Of a stretch of 17,648 nt of DNA, positions 7,873 through 15,814 are shown in pieces. The DNA is from Thiomargarita sp. Lineage in GTDB: Bacteria; Pseudomonadota; Gammaproteobacteria; Beggiatoales; Beggiatoaceae. Numbering within the stretch: the stretch's first letter is position 1; each line of letters starts with the position of its first letter. Made by a program: the position numbers and the translations under genes. The stretch is from the NCBI GenBank assembly GCA_020721025.1, contig DYNO01000023.1, positions 6,735-24,382 of the forward strand, read 5' to 3'. The notes under the pieces are model-generated. The model did no database searches and had not been told where the DNA came from. It saw only the letters and a program-made list of their open reading frames with translations.

Positions 7873-9267
7873 TCACTTCGGTGTACCGCTTAACGCGAAA
7901 CCGCTGCCATTTTTACCAAAAGATTTGTCGTAATGCGTGAAAAAAGGAATGACGGGTTGCGTGGATTCAATCGCGAGACCGTACCAGATGCCGCCACTTT
8001 TCTTACGCATTTCTGCCGTTTCATGCAACGCCCAACCTTCTTTTTTTCCCGCCTTAATGTTGCGCCCAAACACGCTCGGATTGCTGTCATCGCTGTAATA
8101 AACCGTGATAGTCACATTGGCATCTTGCGTGGTAGGGTTCAGAATTAACAAGAATTCTTTGACGCGGTCGGGTGTGTTGCTGTCGTGAAAACCTTCGCTA
8201 AACTCCCAATTTTTTGACGGAGCGGCGGTAAAACCTACGCCAGTGAGGGCTTGCATATCATAATGATGAAAATCCACCGCCACTTTTGCCTTGCCTGTGG
8301 GAATCAATAAACCGCTGCTGGTGTCGTCCGTCACTACCCGATAGCCGGTCATGAAGTAACTTTTTGAATACACACCCAAATCTTTTAACGAAGCCTGCAC
8401 AGCGGTGCCATGAATGATTTTATTGGCGGGCGCGTTGCCGGGCACTTTGATTGTTTCTTTCGCGCCATCGTTGTAATAAATCAATAATTCCACTTCGACA
8501 TCAAAAGGATTGGGATTCAGCACATTGACCCGTTCCAGCCCCGTGTTGGAAATATAACCCTCAGCAACGTAACCTTCAGAATGCAATGTTGGATGTCCCA
8601 TGATCAGCACGCCATCGCTAAGTTTCTGATCGTAATGTGATAAACCGGCAACAAATTCATTCGCGGCTTCCAGCTTGATTCCATACGGTTGAAAATTGGT
8701 AAAATTACCCAACGCATTATGCAGATAAAAAGAATAACGTCGTTTTGCTTCAACCCGTAATGTTATGTCTTTAGAGCTTTTCTGTCCCATGAGGGTCATC
8801 ACCACGTCAATCGCGGTCGAATTCGGATTAAAAATACTCAGATAATCATCAACTTGATCATCAATCTTGTACGCGCCCGCCAAATACCAAGTGCGACTTA
8901 ACGTCGGGGTAAAATCTGCGCCCAACGATCTGCCATTGTCGTAATGTACTAATGTGGCTGTAATATTTTCGCTACTTTCAATCACGGTGGAAAAACCAAT
9001 ATCTTTCTTGGCGTATTCCTCGAGTGAAAATCCATCACGACGCTTTGCCGGAAACTCACGGGTGAATTTGGCGAAATTGCTGTCTTCGTAATAAATAGAA
9101 ATCGTTGCCGTCGCAGTTTTATCAGAAGTGTTTAATATGGCAACAAATTCATCAATTCCCTTGTCGCTGACATAACCTTCTGGCATGTAGAGCGTCACTG
9201 GGGCAGCCTGTGCTGTCATCAAAAAGTGATATAAAAACAAAAAGCTATAGCAGATAATCCAACGCAT
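7873..9267 (-). CDS. Secreted or surface protein of four tandem beta-rich repeats
   Basis: The 464-residue protein begins with a signal peptide (MRWIICYSF..., cleavage probably after AQA near residue 21). The ATG at 9265-9267 is preferred because GAGGA (9275-9279) sits seven bases upstream; a TTG seven codons further upstream is in frame but unsupported. The rest divides into four copies of about 105-120 residues. Each starts with a phrase like YMPEGYVSD, WYLAGAYKI, YVAEGYISN or WEFSEGFHD. Next comes a strand ending in ILNTSD, IFNPNS, VLNPNP or ILNPTT, then a YY(E/N/S)D-type strand in three copies, and an SHYDQ/THYDK-like strand near the end. This repeat pattern resembles surface repeats that occur in actinobacterial and other extracellular proteins. 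No enzyme residues and no lipobox are visible. Function is unknown; adhesion or a cell-surface structural role is a guess. It diverges from the DUF4139-like gene and precedes bioA on its strand. Confidence 0.75.
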   Translation of the reverse strand: MRWIICYSFLFLYHFLMTAQAAPVTLYMPEGYVSDKGIDEFVAILNTSDKTATATISIYYEDSNFAKFTREFPAKRRDGFSLEEYAKKDIGFSTVIESSENITATLVHYDNGRSLGADFTPTLSRTWYLAGAYKIDDQVDDYLSIFNPNSTAIDVVMTLMGQKSSKDITLRVEAKRRYSFYLHNALGNFTNFQPYGIKLEAANEFVAGLSHYDQKLSDGVLIMGHPTLHSEGYVAEGYISNTGLERVNVLNPNPFDVEVELLIYYNDGAKETIKVPGNAPANKIIHGTAVQASLKDLGVYSKSYFMTGYRVVTDDTSSGLLIPTGKAKVAVDFHHYDMQALTGVGFTAAPSKNWEFSEGFHDSNTPDRVKEFLLILNPTTQDANVTITVYYSDDSNPSVFGRNIKAGKKEGWALHETAEMRKKSGGIWYGLAIESTQPVIPFFTHYDKSFGKNGSGFALSGTPK

Positions 9268-9274
9268 GGGCAAT

Positions 9275-9279
9275 TCCTC
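9275..9279 (-). promoter_or_regulatory. Ribosome binding site that fixes the repeat-protein start
   Basis: GAGGA on the minus strand, seven bases before the ATG at 9267. It argues against the in-frame TTG at 9288, whose coding sequence would contain this site. Confidence 0.65.
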
Positions 9280-9518
9280 ATGAAGCAATGATTGCTGACA
9301 AGTCTATCATAATAAAACGTTTCAATGAATTTCTCGCGATCCCAAGCACTGCATTGGCAACCGGTTGACGTGGGATAAAATTATTGCAATTATTTGATAT
9401 TCATAAAAATAATTTGTAAATCATTCGGATATTGTCGTCACATCATCGTTGCGCGATGCGAGCCATTTCTCATCGAAATATTGTGACCTGTTGAGCAGAA
9501 TGCAATTGCGTAGAAACG

Positions 9519-9527
9519 TGTTAAAAT
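9519..9527 (+). promoter_or_regulatory. Extended -10 promoter element (TGTTAAAAT)
   Basis: TG at 9519-9520, one base, then TAAAAT at 9522-9527 (five of six to consensus). Start of transcription would fall near 9534, about 28 bases before the ATG at 9562. GGGAAG at 9548-9553 could serve as the ribosome binding site, though the spacing is a little long. Confidence 0.4.
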
Positions 9528-9561
9528 TCGTGCAACTCCATCATTTCGGGAAGCAGCCATT

Positions 9562-10692
9562 ATGAAACTCAAAACGTTTTTGTCATGGATTATCGTTAGT
9601 TCGTTAATGATTTCACCGGCGGCATGGGCGCGCATCAAATTGGTTGCCCTGCCAGATCGACAAGCGACGGTGGTGCGTTTGGATAACCCCGCAGCAACAC
9701 TTGTTGAAGAAGAACGGGTTTTAACTTTGCAAGAAGGCGTGAATAAGATTGATTTTTCTTGGAAAGGAGTAAAAATACAAACCAATTCTATTCGCCTCAC
9801 CGTGTTAGATCGGCAGCAACCGGTTAGTTTATTGAGCGTCAGTTATCCCAATCATGAAGAAGCCCTTGTTTGGGAAGTGGGCAGTCCGGTGGCACAACAA
9901 GTGCGTGCCAGAATCAGTTATTTGCTCAATTATATCGACCGCTTGGTGACTTATTCTGCAACGGTAAATAAGGAAGAAACCGCGTTGACCTTAGATTCAT
10001 TTCTAGTGCTGCGTAATTTTTCCGGTGAAAATCTGCCCGTTTCCAAATTTCAACTGGATTACGGCGAAACGTTTGAAGGCACATCGTTGAGCAATGAAAC
10101 CAAGAAAATTCAATTTTTCACCGCGGCTAACTTACCGATTCGCAAGCGTTTTACCTTCGATGCTGCGACTTTACCTTGGGATCCGAAGCAAGAGCAAGAC
10201 AACGTGGGCATTCCGGTACAATATGAATTAGACAATCACCCAGACAAAGGGTTGGGAAAACATGCGTTGTGGGATGGTAAAACTCGTGTTTATCAAGCAG
10301 ATGGACATGGCAGTACGATTTTTTTGGGTGAAGATAATGCTGATTTCACTCCGGTGGGACAACCGATGAAACTGACCATTGGCAAAAGTCGCGATGTTGT
10401 TGTTACGCAACGTAAAATGAGTGAACAGCGGTTGAATGAACGGCGCAATAATGAAAATAAAGTGGTGTTGTACGATACGGAGGAAATGATGCAGGTGGAA
10501 ATCGAAAATTTCAAAAATCTGCCCGCCGCCGTGACGTTGCAAGAACCGATGCCGATGGAATGGGAAATGAAACAGCATTCGCATGAATTTAAACGGGAAC
10601 ACAATCAACTCATCAGTTTTGATATAAATGTGCCGGAAAAACAAAAAGTTACCGTGACTTATACTTATTATCAACGAAATTTGAAGCCGTAA
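9562..10692 (+). CDS. Secreted DUF4139-like protein of unknown function
   Basis: The 376-residue protein has a clear signal peptide (MKLKTFLSWIIVSS..., cleavage after AWA at residue 23), so it acts outside the cytoplasm. After an N-terminal beta-rich region of about 100 residues, the rest reads as DUF4139-like. It includes a stretch near 130-158 (YSATVNKEETALTLDSF, LRNFSGENL) and a distinctive C-terminal block around 245-280 (STIFLGEDNADFTPVGQP, then LTIGKSRDVVVTQRK). It ends with a strand typical of the family (VTVTYTYYQRN). No catalytic residues are recognised and the family has no settled function. The gene starts 294 bases from the divergent repeat-protein gene. It is followed by a possible hairpin terminator and, 119 bases on, by an amidase, which suggests an envelope setting. 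The family call rests on remembered motif patterns. Confidence 0.7.
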   Translation: MKLKTFLSWIIVSSLMISPAAWARIKLVALPDRQATVVRLDNPAATLVEEERVLTLQEGVNKIDFSWKGVKIQTNSIRLTVLDRQQPVSLLSVSYPNHEEALVWEVGSPVAQQVRARISYLLNYIDRLVTYSATVNKEETALTLDSFLVLRNFSGENLPVSKFQLDYGETFEGTSLSNETKKIQFFTAANLPIRKRFTFDAATLPWDPKQEQDNVGIPVQYELDNHPDKGLGKHALWDGKTRVYQADGHGSTIFLGEDNADFTPVGQPMKLTIGKSRDVVVTQRKMSEQRLNERRNNENKVVLYDTEEMMQVEIENFKNLPAAVTLQEPMPMEWEMKQHSHEFKREHNQLISFDINVPEKQKVTVTYTYYQRNLKP

Positions 10693-10707
10693 TTTAGAAA
10701 ACGTCAA

Positions 10708-10743
10708 GGTGTATGACATTTTGCTTATACACCCTACACTTTT
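10708..10743 (+). terminator. Possible intrinsic terminator between DUF4139-like gene and amidase
   Basis: GGTGTAT at 10708-10714 pairs perfectly with ATACACC at 10727-10733, extended by a G-U and an A-U pair to nine pairs around an eight-base loop. Only four T follow, at 10740-10743, after a seven-base gap, so termination may be partial. It suggests the amidase is not simply co-transcribed with the gene before it. Confidence 0.4.
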
Positions 10744-10811
10744 AACTTGTTGATAAAAATCTTGTTTTATTGGATATGAACTATTTTTGATGCTGGCTAA
10801 CGAATTGTACC

Positions 10812-12098
10812 ATGTTGATAAATCCTCTTTTGACTCAATTACAGAAAATGTTGTGGTTAGTGGGTTGCATTGGCTATACTGCATTCGGTTGGGCAGAATC
10901 CGCGCAATTATTTGAAATTACAATGGTTCAGCAGACACAAAATCAAGCCCGTTTGACATTACACTTGACCGCACCGGTGTTACATACAGTTTTTACCTTG
11001 ACGCATCCGCATCGCTTAGTGATTGATTTAGATGCCACTCGGTTGAAAAATAAGGCGGTATTGCACTTGGGAAATAATGCGTTGTTGGGCAATGTACGCA
11101 GTGGGGTGCGAAATGATGATGATTTACGCGTGGTGTTTGATCTGAAAACAGCGGTAAAATTTCAAAGTATTTTATTGCAACCCGCGGGGCAACAAAATCA
11201 TCATTTAACTATTATTATCAATATGTTAAATTCCATTCCGCCGGTCATTTCAGACGCAGTGCCCGTGAAATCTCCTCCCGTTTCGCAGGTACCGGAGGCG
11301 GTAAAACTGGCAATGAATGCACCAGATCGCCCGACACTTCCCATTGCGGGGCAAACGCGTGATTTTTTAGTCGTGATTGATGCGGGACATGGGGGAATTG
11401 ATCCGGGCGCGGTGGGGCAACAGGGCACGCGTGAAAAAGATATCACTTTAGCGATTGCTCGTAAATTGGAAAAATTGTTGTGGCAAGACCCACATATCAA
11501 ATCTTTGATGACGCGCACTGAAGATAACTATTTGAATTTACGGGCTCGTGCCGATATTGCCCGGGAGCATAAAGCCGATTTGTTTATTTCCATTCACGCT
11601 GATGCAATGCCAGATAATGAGACCGCAAAAGGTGGTTCCGTGTATATGCTGTCTCCGAGTGGGGCAAGTAGTGAGGCAGCGCAATGGTTGGCACAGCGAG
11701 AAAATGCCAGTGATTTGGTGGATGGCACAAAATTAAGCGATAAAGATGAAATGCTTGCGTCAGTTTTACTCAATTTGTCGCAAAATAATGCGTTAGAAGC
11801 GAGTGCGTATGCGGGTAAATCGGTATTAAATGCGTTGGATCGAGTCAATCGTAATCATCTTGACAAGGTGCAGCAAGCGGCATTTATGGTATTGCGTTCG
11901 CCCGATGTGCCTTCTGTATTGATTGAAACAGGTTTTTTATCCACGCCAAGCGAAGAATCGAAATTGACTGACGATGCCCATCAACAGCAAATTGCTCAAG
12001 CGATTTTCGACGGTATTCGGACGTATCTGCATGATTATGTGCTACAAGATACATTATTGGCGACCTTGGGCGATACTAAAATTGAGGTGAAACACTGA
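10812..12098 (+). CDS. N-acetylmuramoyl-L-alanine amidase, AMIN plus Amidase_3 (AmiB/AmiC type)
   Basis: This zinc enzyme removes stem peptides from peptidoglycan, usually in daughter-cell separation. The 428-residue protein has a hydrophobic leader (about 13-28, through FGWA), so it is periplasmic. An AMIN-type beta domain spans about 33-140, a proline-rich linker about 142-182, and the Amidase_3 catalytic domain about 184-405. Zinc ligands are H193 in DAGHGG, E208 in TREKD and H262 in SIHAD; the catalytic glutamate is E372 in IETGFLS. The insertion between H262 and E372 (about 284-335) fits the autoinhibitory helix region of AmiB/AmiC. That region keeps such enzymes off until activators such as EnvC or NlpD act. 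No LysM follows. The call between AmiB and AmiC is not made. The start at M1 lacks a good ribosome binding site; M13 is an alternative start. Confidence 0.92.
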   Translation: MLINPLLTQLQKMLWLVGCIGYTAFGWAESAQLFEITMVQQTQNQARLTLHLTAPVLHTVFTLTHPHRLVIDLDATRLKNKAVLHLGNNALLGNVRSGVRNDDDLRVVFDLKTAVKFQSILLQPAGQQNHHLTIIINMLNSIPPVISDAVPVKSPPVSQVPEAVKLAMNAPDRPTLPIAGQTRDFLVVIDAGHGGIDPGAVGQQGTREKDITLAIARKLEKLLWQDPHIKSLMTRTEDNYLNLRARADIAREHKADLFISIHADAMPDNETAKGGSVYMLSPSGASSEAAQWLAQRENASDLVDGTKLSDKDEMLASVLLNLSQNNALEASAYAGKSVLNALDRVNRNHLDKVQQAAFMVLRSPDVPSVLIETGFLSTPSEESKLTDDAHQQQIAQAIFDGIRTYLHDYVLQDTLLATLGDTKIEVKH

Positions 12099-12276
12099 CC
12101 GGGATTCACAGAATTTTGAGAAATAATTTCAAATAAAACAAACGGTTCCTCCATAGCGATGATTCTCATGTGACATGCTTTGCCTGCCAATGCTTTCTTG
12201 GTTATAAACCTGTTTTGCTTAGTTTAAAGAGGTTAAACCGGTTCTATATTTCTACATACAATTTAAGAACACTATC
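12099..12276. other. Intergenic region before the P-type ATPase gene
   Basis: This 178-base gap follows the amidase. It contains GGTTATAAACC at 12200-12210, a short palindrome, and then TTAAAGAGGTTAAACC nearby, which is loosely similar to the TTTAAACC palindromes at 14380 and 17223. No clear terminator or strong promoter was found, so whether the ATPase gene has its own promoter is open. Confidence 0.3.
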
Positions 12277-14346
12277 ATGTTTGATTTAGGCATTGTATTG
12301 ATGGCTTATGCGGCGATCCGCCTGTATGAAAATCATCAAGCCCGGCGAAAACAAAAACTTATCACGGTTGAACTGAATTCAGAAGAACAAACGGTTGCCG
12401 AGATTGCTGCAGATGATTCTGAAAAACAAAGAGATTTACACTACATTAAGGTCAGCGTGATCTCCGTTGGCTTGGGCGCGTTACGCACGTTTTATCCCCC
12501 CATTGCATTGTTAAGTTTGGGTGTATTTACCTATACTGCGATTCCCTATCTCAAGCGCATGGAAAAGTCGTTGATAGAAGAAGAAAAAATCGACGGTTAC
12601 GTGCTTTATGGGGTAGCTGACATGATGACCTTGGGATTGGGACGTTATGCGACTGCTGCTTTTGGAGTGGGATTAGTGCATACGGCTCATTATGTTATCA
12701 GCAATGCCCAAGATAAATCTAAGAAAATGATGATCGACGTGTTCGCACAACAACCGCAATATGTCTGGATTCTTCACGACGGCGTAGAGATAGAAATTCC
12801 TCTGGAAAAACTTAGCGAAAATCATATCGTTGTCGTTACCACTGGCGAAGTTATTCCCGCAGACGGCATTGTGATTCAAGGCATCGCCACCGTAGATCAA
12901 CACGCACTCACGGGTGAATCGCAACCTGCGGAAAAAGAAGTGGGAGATCGGGTATTTGCATCAACGGTACTGATGGCGGGACGAATTCATGTCAAAGTTG
13001 ACAGATCAGGGCAAGAAACGACCGTGGCAAAAATCGCGCAAATTCTCAATAAATCCATTAATTACAAAACTCGGACTCAATTGCGCGGCGAACAATGGGC
13101 GGACAGTTGGAATGTTCCCGTTTTAGGTCTGGCTTTTTTGAGTATGCCCATATTGGGACCAGTGGGTACCGTCGTCATTTTAAATGGTCACATCGCACAG
13201 ACAATTCGCGTGATTGCCCCTCTGGGAACTTTGAATCATTTGAATATTGCAGCACATAAGGGTATTTTGGTCAAGGATGGCAGCGCACTTGAAAATTTAG
13301 GCAAGATTGACGCAATTTTATTTGATAAAACCGGTACTTTGACCGATGAACAACCCACAGTCGGACGCATTATTGTTTGTGATGAAAATTACACCGAAAG
13401 ACAAATTTTAGCGTATGCCGCGGCGGCGGAATGTAAATTGGCACACCCCATCGCGAAAGCCATTATTCAAAAAGCCCAAGATAGCAATATCACGCTGCCC
13501 AACATTGCCGATTCAAAATATCAGATAGGTTATGGAATTACGGTGCATATTGCGAATGATGTGGTGCGGGTGGGCAGTATGCGCTTTATAGAGTCTGAAA
13601 ATATTGCGATTTCTGACGCAGTGAGAGTGCAAATCCAATTGGCGCAACAAGAAGGGCATTCGCTGGTCATGGTTGCCATTGGGAACAAAATCTGCGGTAT
13701 TTTGGAAATGCACGCCTCGGTTCGTCCCGAAGTAAAACAGTTAATTCAAAAACTTCGCAAACGCGGCATCAAACACCTTTCCATTGTATCAGGCGATCAT
13801 CAAAATCCGACACAACGGCTGGCGGCTGAATTGGGCATGAACAGTTATTTTCATAGCGTGTTACCAACCAATAAAGCGGAAATTGTAGAAAAGCTGAAAC
13901 GTCAAGGATATTCCGTGTGTTTTATTGGCGACGGCATTAACGATACCATTGCAATGAAGCAAGCCAATGTTTCTATTTCATTAAGCGGCGCAACTTCGGT
14001 GGCAACAGATACGGCACAAATTGTATTAATGGATGGCAGTTTATCACATTTATCTAATTTATTTGAGATTTCAGACAGTTTAGAGAGAAACTTACGCAAC
14101 AGTTTGGCGATTAATTTATCCGCGGGGGTAATCACTATCGGTAGTGCGTTCTTATTGCGAATTGACATCATTACGGCAATGTTAATCACCCAAGCCGGTT
14201 TGGGAGTGGGTCTGCTGAATGCCATGTCTCCGTTGAAGCAATTGAAACAGGAAGAACTCAGCAACACGTTGAATCCCAATGCAACCAGCAAACGCCATGA
14301 ACAAGTTTTGTTATTAACCCATCAACAAACTACAAATAAACCGTAG
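12277..14346 (+). CDS. P1B-like P-type ATPase lacking the CPC metal-binding motif
   Basis: The 689-residue protein has the ATPase signature residues. These are TGES at 212-215 (dephosphorylation), DKTGTLT with phosphorylated D350, an HP pair at H390-P391 (a mark of heavy-metal P1B pumps), SGDH in the P domain, and GDGIND at 551-556 (hinge). Membrane segments are seen at about 57-91 (two helices), 105-142, 280-315 and 609-655. In P1B pumps a CPC, CPH or SPC motif sits in the helix before the P domain; here the matching place reads VIAPLGTL (A314-P315-L316), with the proline but no cysteine, histidine or serine beside it. There is no N-terminal CxxC metal-binding domain. The core machinery for phosphorylation is intact, so it is probably an active ATPase of unknown substrate. 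The start has only a weak ribosome binding site. It converges with the response-regulator gene, with a palindrome between them. Confidence 0.85.
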   Translation: MFDLGIVLMAYAAIRLYENHQARRKQKLITVELNSEEQTVAEIAADDSEKQRDLHYIKVSVISVGLGALRTFYPPIALLSLGVFTYTAIPYLKRMEKSLIEEEKIDGYVLYGVADMMTLGLGRYATAAFGVGLVHTAHYVISNAQDKSKKMMIDVFAQQPQYVWILHDGVEIEIPLEKLSENHIVVVTTGEVIPADGIVIQGIATVDQHALTGESQPAEKEVGDRVFASTVLMAGRIHVKVDRSGQETTVAKIAQILNKSINYKTRTQLRGEQWADSWNVPVLGLAFLSMPILGPVGTVVILNGHIAQTIRVIAPLGTLNHLNIAAHKGILVKDGSALENLGKIDAILFDKTGTLTDEQPTVGRIIVCDENYTERQILAYAAAAECKLAHPIAKAIIQKAQDSNITLPNIADSKYQIGYGITVHIANDVVRVGSMRFIESENIAISDAVRVQIQLAQQEGHSLVMVAIGNKICGILEMHASVRPEVKQLIQKLRKRGIKHLSIVSGDHQNPTQRLAAELGMNSYFHSVLPTNKAEIVEKLKRQGYSVCFIGDGINDTIAMKQANVSISLSGATSVATDTAQIVLMDGSLSHLSNLFEISDSLERNLRNSLAINLSAGVITIGSAFLLRIDIITAMLITQAGLGVGLLNAMSPLKQLKQEELSNTLNPNATSKRHEQVLLLTHQQTTNKP

Positions 14347-14379
14347 TGTCACATCAGTCAGGATAACATTTCCCAGAGA

Positions 14380-14418
14380 TTTAAACCTGTTAAGTTGCTG
14401 AAACTGGACAGGTTTAAA
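14380..14418. repeat. TTTAAACCTGT/ACAGGTTTAAA palindrome between convergent genes
   Basis: TTTAAACCTGT (14380-14390) and ACAGGTTTAAA (14408-14418) are perfect 11-base inverted repeats around a 17-base centre. The first 27 bases match 24 of 27 with bases 17223-17249, so this is a dispersed repeat. It lies between the ATPase stop and the response-regulator stop and could fold in either transcript. It lacks a T run, so it is not a classic terminator. Confidence 0.7.
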
Positions 14419-14442
14419 GCAAGCAATTTTCCTGAAACAATA

Positions 14443-15804
14443 TTATTTCTTAGTCTGCTTCGGATCGATATCCAGCGAGCGCAATTTGCGATACAAATGA
14501 GTGCGTTCCAAACCAACTCGGATCGCAACCTTGCTGACATTGCCCCCAACTTCTTGCAATTGGTGTTCTAAATACGCCCGCTCAAATTGTTCCCGCGCTT
14601 CTCGCAAGGGGAGATCGTAAATAGATAAATGACTCAAGGTGCTAGAACGATGCTGGCTATTCAACGCGGGTTCCACTTCGTCCAATTCTATCGCAGTTTC
14701 ATTGCCCAAAATCAATAATCGTTGCACCAAATTTTTCAATTCGCGCATGTTGCCGGGCCAAGAATAATTGCGTAACCGATTTTGTGCTGCGACGGAAAAC
14801 CGCCGATAGGGTAAATTTTCCTGCATCACGAAGAAATTGACGTAAAATTCCAAAATTTCGGGCACATCTTCACAATGTTGTCGTAAGGGAGCGACATGAA
14901 TCGGTACAATGTTGAGAAAATAGTATAAATCTTCTCGCAACTTACCGGTGTTTACGGCTTCTTCCAAATCATAAGACGTTGCCCCAATCATTCGCACATT
15001 TAAAAATACAGGTTCGGTGCCACCATTGCGAAAAAAGGCTTGATTTTCCAAACTGTTCAGCAAGCGTGCTTGGATCGCGTCGTCTAAATCAGCAATATCT
15101 TTAATAAACAAGGTGCCGCCATTGGCTTGTTCTAAACGCCCCGCGGTATGTCCACCTTGCATTCCAAACAATTCCATGGATTGATTCTCAGGATTGCCGC
15201 CTGCCACTCGCATCGTTGCAAAGGGTAATTGCTGCCGCGGACTGTGTTGATGAATATAACGCGCCAACAACGTTCTGCCGCTGCCTGATTCACCGGTGAT
15301 AAGCACTGCGGTGTCATGTTGATGAATTCGCTTGACTTGTTCACGCAATGCTGCCATCAAACTGCTACGCCCCAACGGTTCAACCACGACCTGAGCATGT
15401 TTACGCAATCCGTGATTTTCCTGCCGCAAGATTGCCATTTCCAAGGCTCGTTTGATAGTAATCAAGAGCTTGGAAATAGAGACCGGTTTCTCAATAAAAT
15501 CATACGCGCCCAACCGGGTCGCTTCAACCGCAGTTTCAACTGTGCCATGCCCGGAAATCATGACGACGGGAGTATGTTGTAAACCACTTTCCGCCCATTC
15601 CTTCAACAATGAAATTCCGTCAATATCAGGCATCCAAATATCAAGTAAAATCAAGTCAGGACGTTGGGAGAGATGAATTTGACGGGCAACGGTACCGTTT
15701 TCAGCTACCGTTACGTCATAATCCTCGTCCTCGAGAATTTCTTTCATCAAACTGCGAATGTCTGGCTCATCGTCAACAACTAAAATGTGTGGTTTGCTGC
15801 TCAT
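14443..15804 (-). CDS. NtrX-like response regulator with degenerate sigma-54 activator domain
   Basis: The 453-residue protein has three parts. A receiver domain (about 5-120) has acidic D11/D12, phosphorylation site D55 in LLDIWMPD and K106. An AAA+ domain spans about 143-380. A C-terminal Fis-type helix-turn-helix lies at about 403-447 (EVGGNVSKVA ... GLERTHLYRKLRSL, the NtrX-like ending). The AAA+ core is abnormal. Walker A reads GESGSGRT with arginine for lysine (R177). The stretch that should hold GAFTGA reads GMQGGHTAGR (214-223). Walker B reads LFIKDI where LFLDEI is usual. The second arginine of the usual REDLxxRLN is F296. So it probably does not drive sigma-54 open-complex formation and may act as a plain DNA-binding regulator; that is inferred. 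The gene follows the small conserved protein by ten bases and is last in the operon. A partner NtrY-type kinase is not in the window. Confidence 0.88.
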   Translation of the reverse strand: MSSKPHILVVDDEPDIRSLMKEILEDEDYDVTVAENGTVARQIHLSQRPDLILLDIWMPDIDGISLLKEWAESGLQHTPVVMISGHGTVETAVEATRLGAYDFIEKPVSISKLLITIKRALEMAILRQENHGLRKHAQVVVEPLGRSSLMAALREQVKRIHQHDTAVLITGESGSGRTLLARYIHQHSPRQQLPFATMRVAGGNPENQSMELFGMQGGHTAGRLEQANGGTLFIKDIADLDDAIQARLLNSLENQAFFRNGGTEPVFLNVRMIGATSYDLEEAVNTGKLREDLYYFLNIVPIHVAPLRQHCEDVPEILEFYVNFFVMQENLPYRRFSVAAQNRLRNYSWPGNMRELKNLVQRLLILGNETAIELDEVEPALNSQHRSSTLSHLSIYDLPLREAREQFERAYLEHQLQEVGGNVSKVAIRVGLERTHLYRKLRSLDIDPKQTKK

Positions 15805-15814
15805 ATTTTGTAAA

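Larger units (their letters stand above)
9268..9561. other. Divergent intergenic control region
   Basis: This 294-base stretch lies between the divergent repeat-protein and DUF4139-like genes, so it should contain both promoters. It holds the extended -10 at 9519-9527 (plus) and a perfect inverted repeat AAATTATT/AATAATTT at 9378-9385 and 9408-9415, whose centre is AT-rich. A weak -10-like TATGAT (minus strand, near 9310) lies upstream of the repeat-protein gene without a good -35. No ORF worth calling was found. Confidence 0.45.

Noticed and set aside
9268..9288. Longer version of the repeat protein starting at TTG 9288
   Set aside because: It adds seven residues ahead of a clean signal peptide and would contain the GAGGA site that serves the ATG at 9267.
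10228..10884. Long minus-strand frame of 218 residues opposite the DUF4139-like gene
   Set aside because: Its composition (many F, H, I and S) is that of an antisense shadow, and the plus-strand gene has a signal peptide and family motifs.
14380..14418. Palindrome read as a bidirectional intrinsic terminator
   Set aside because: The stem is good but neither side has a T run, and a related copy lies elsewhere, so it is listed as a repeat.
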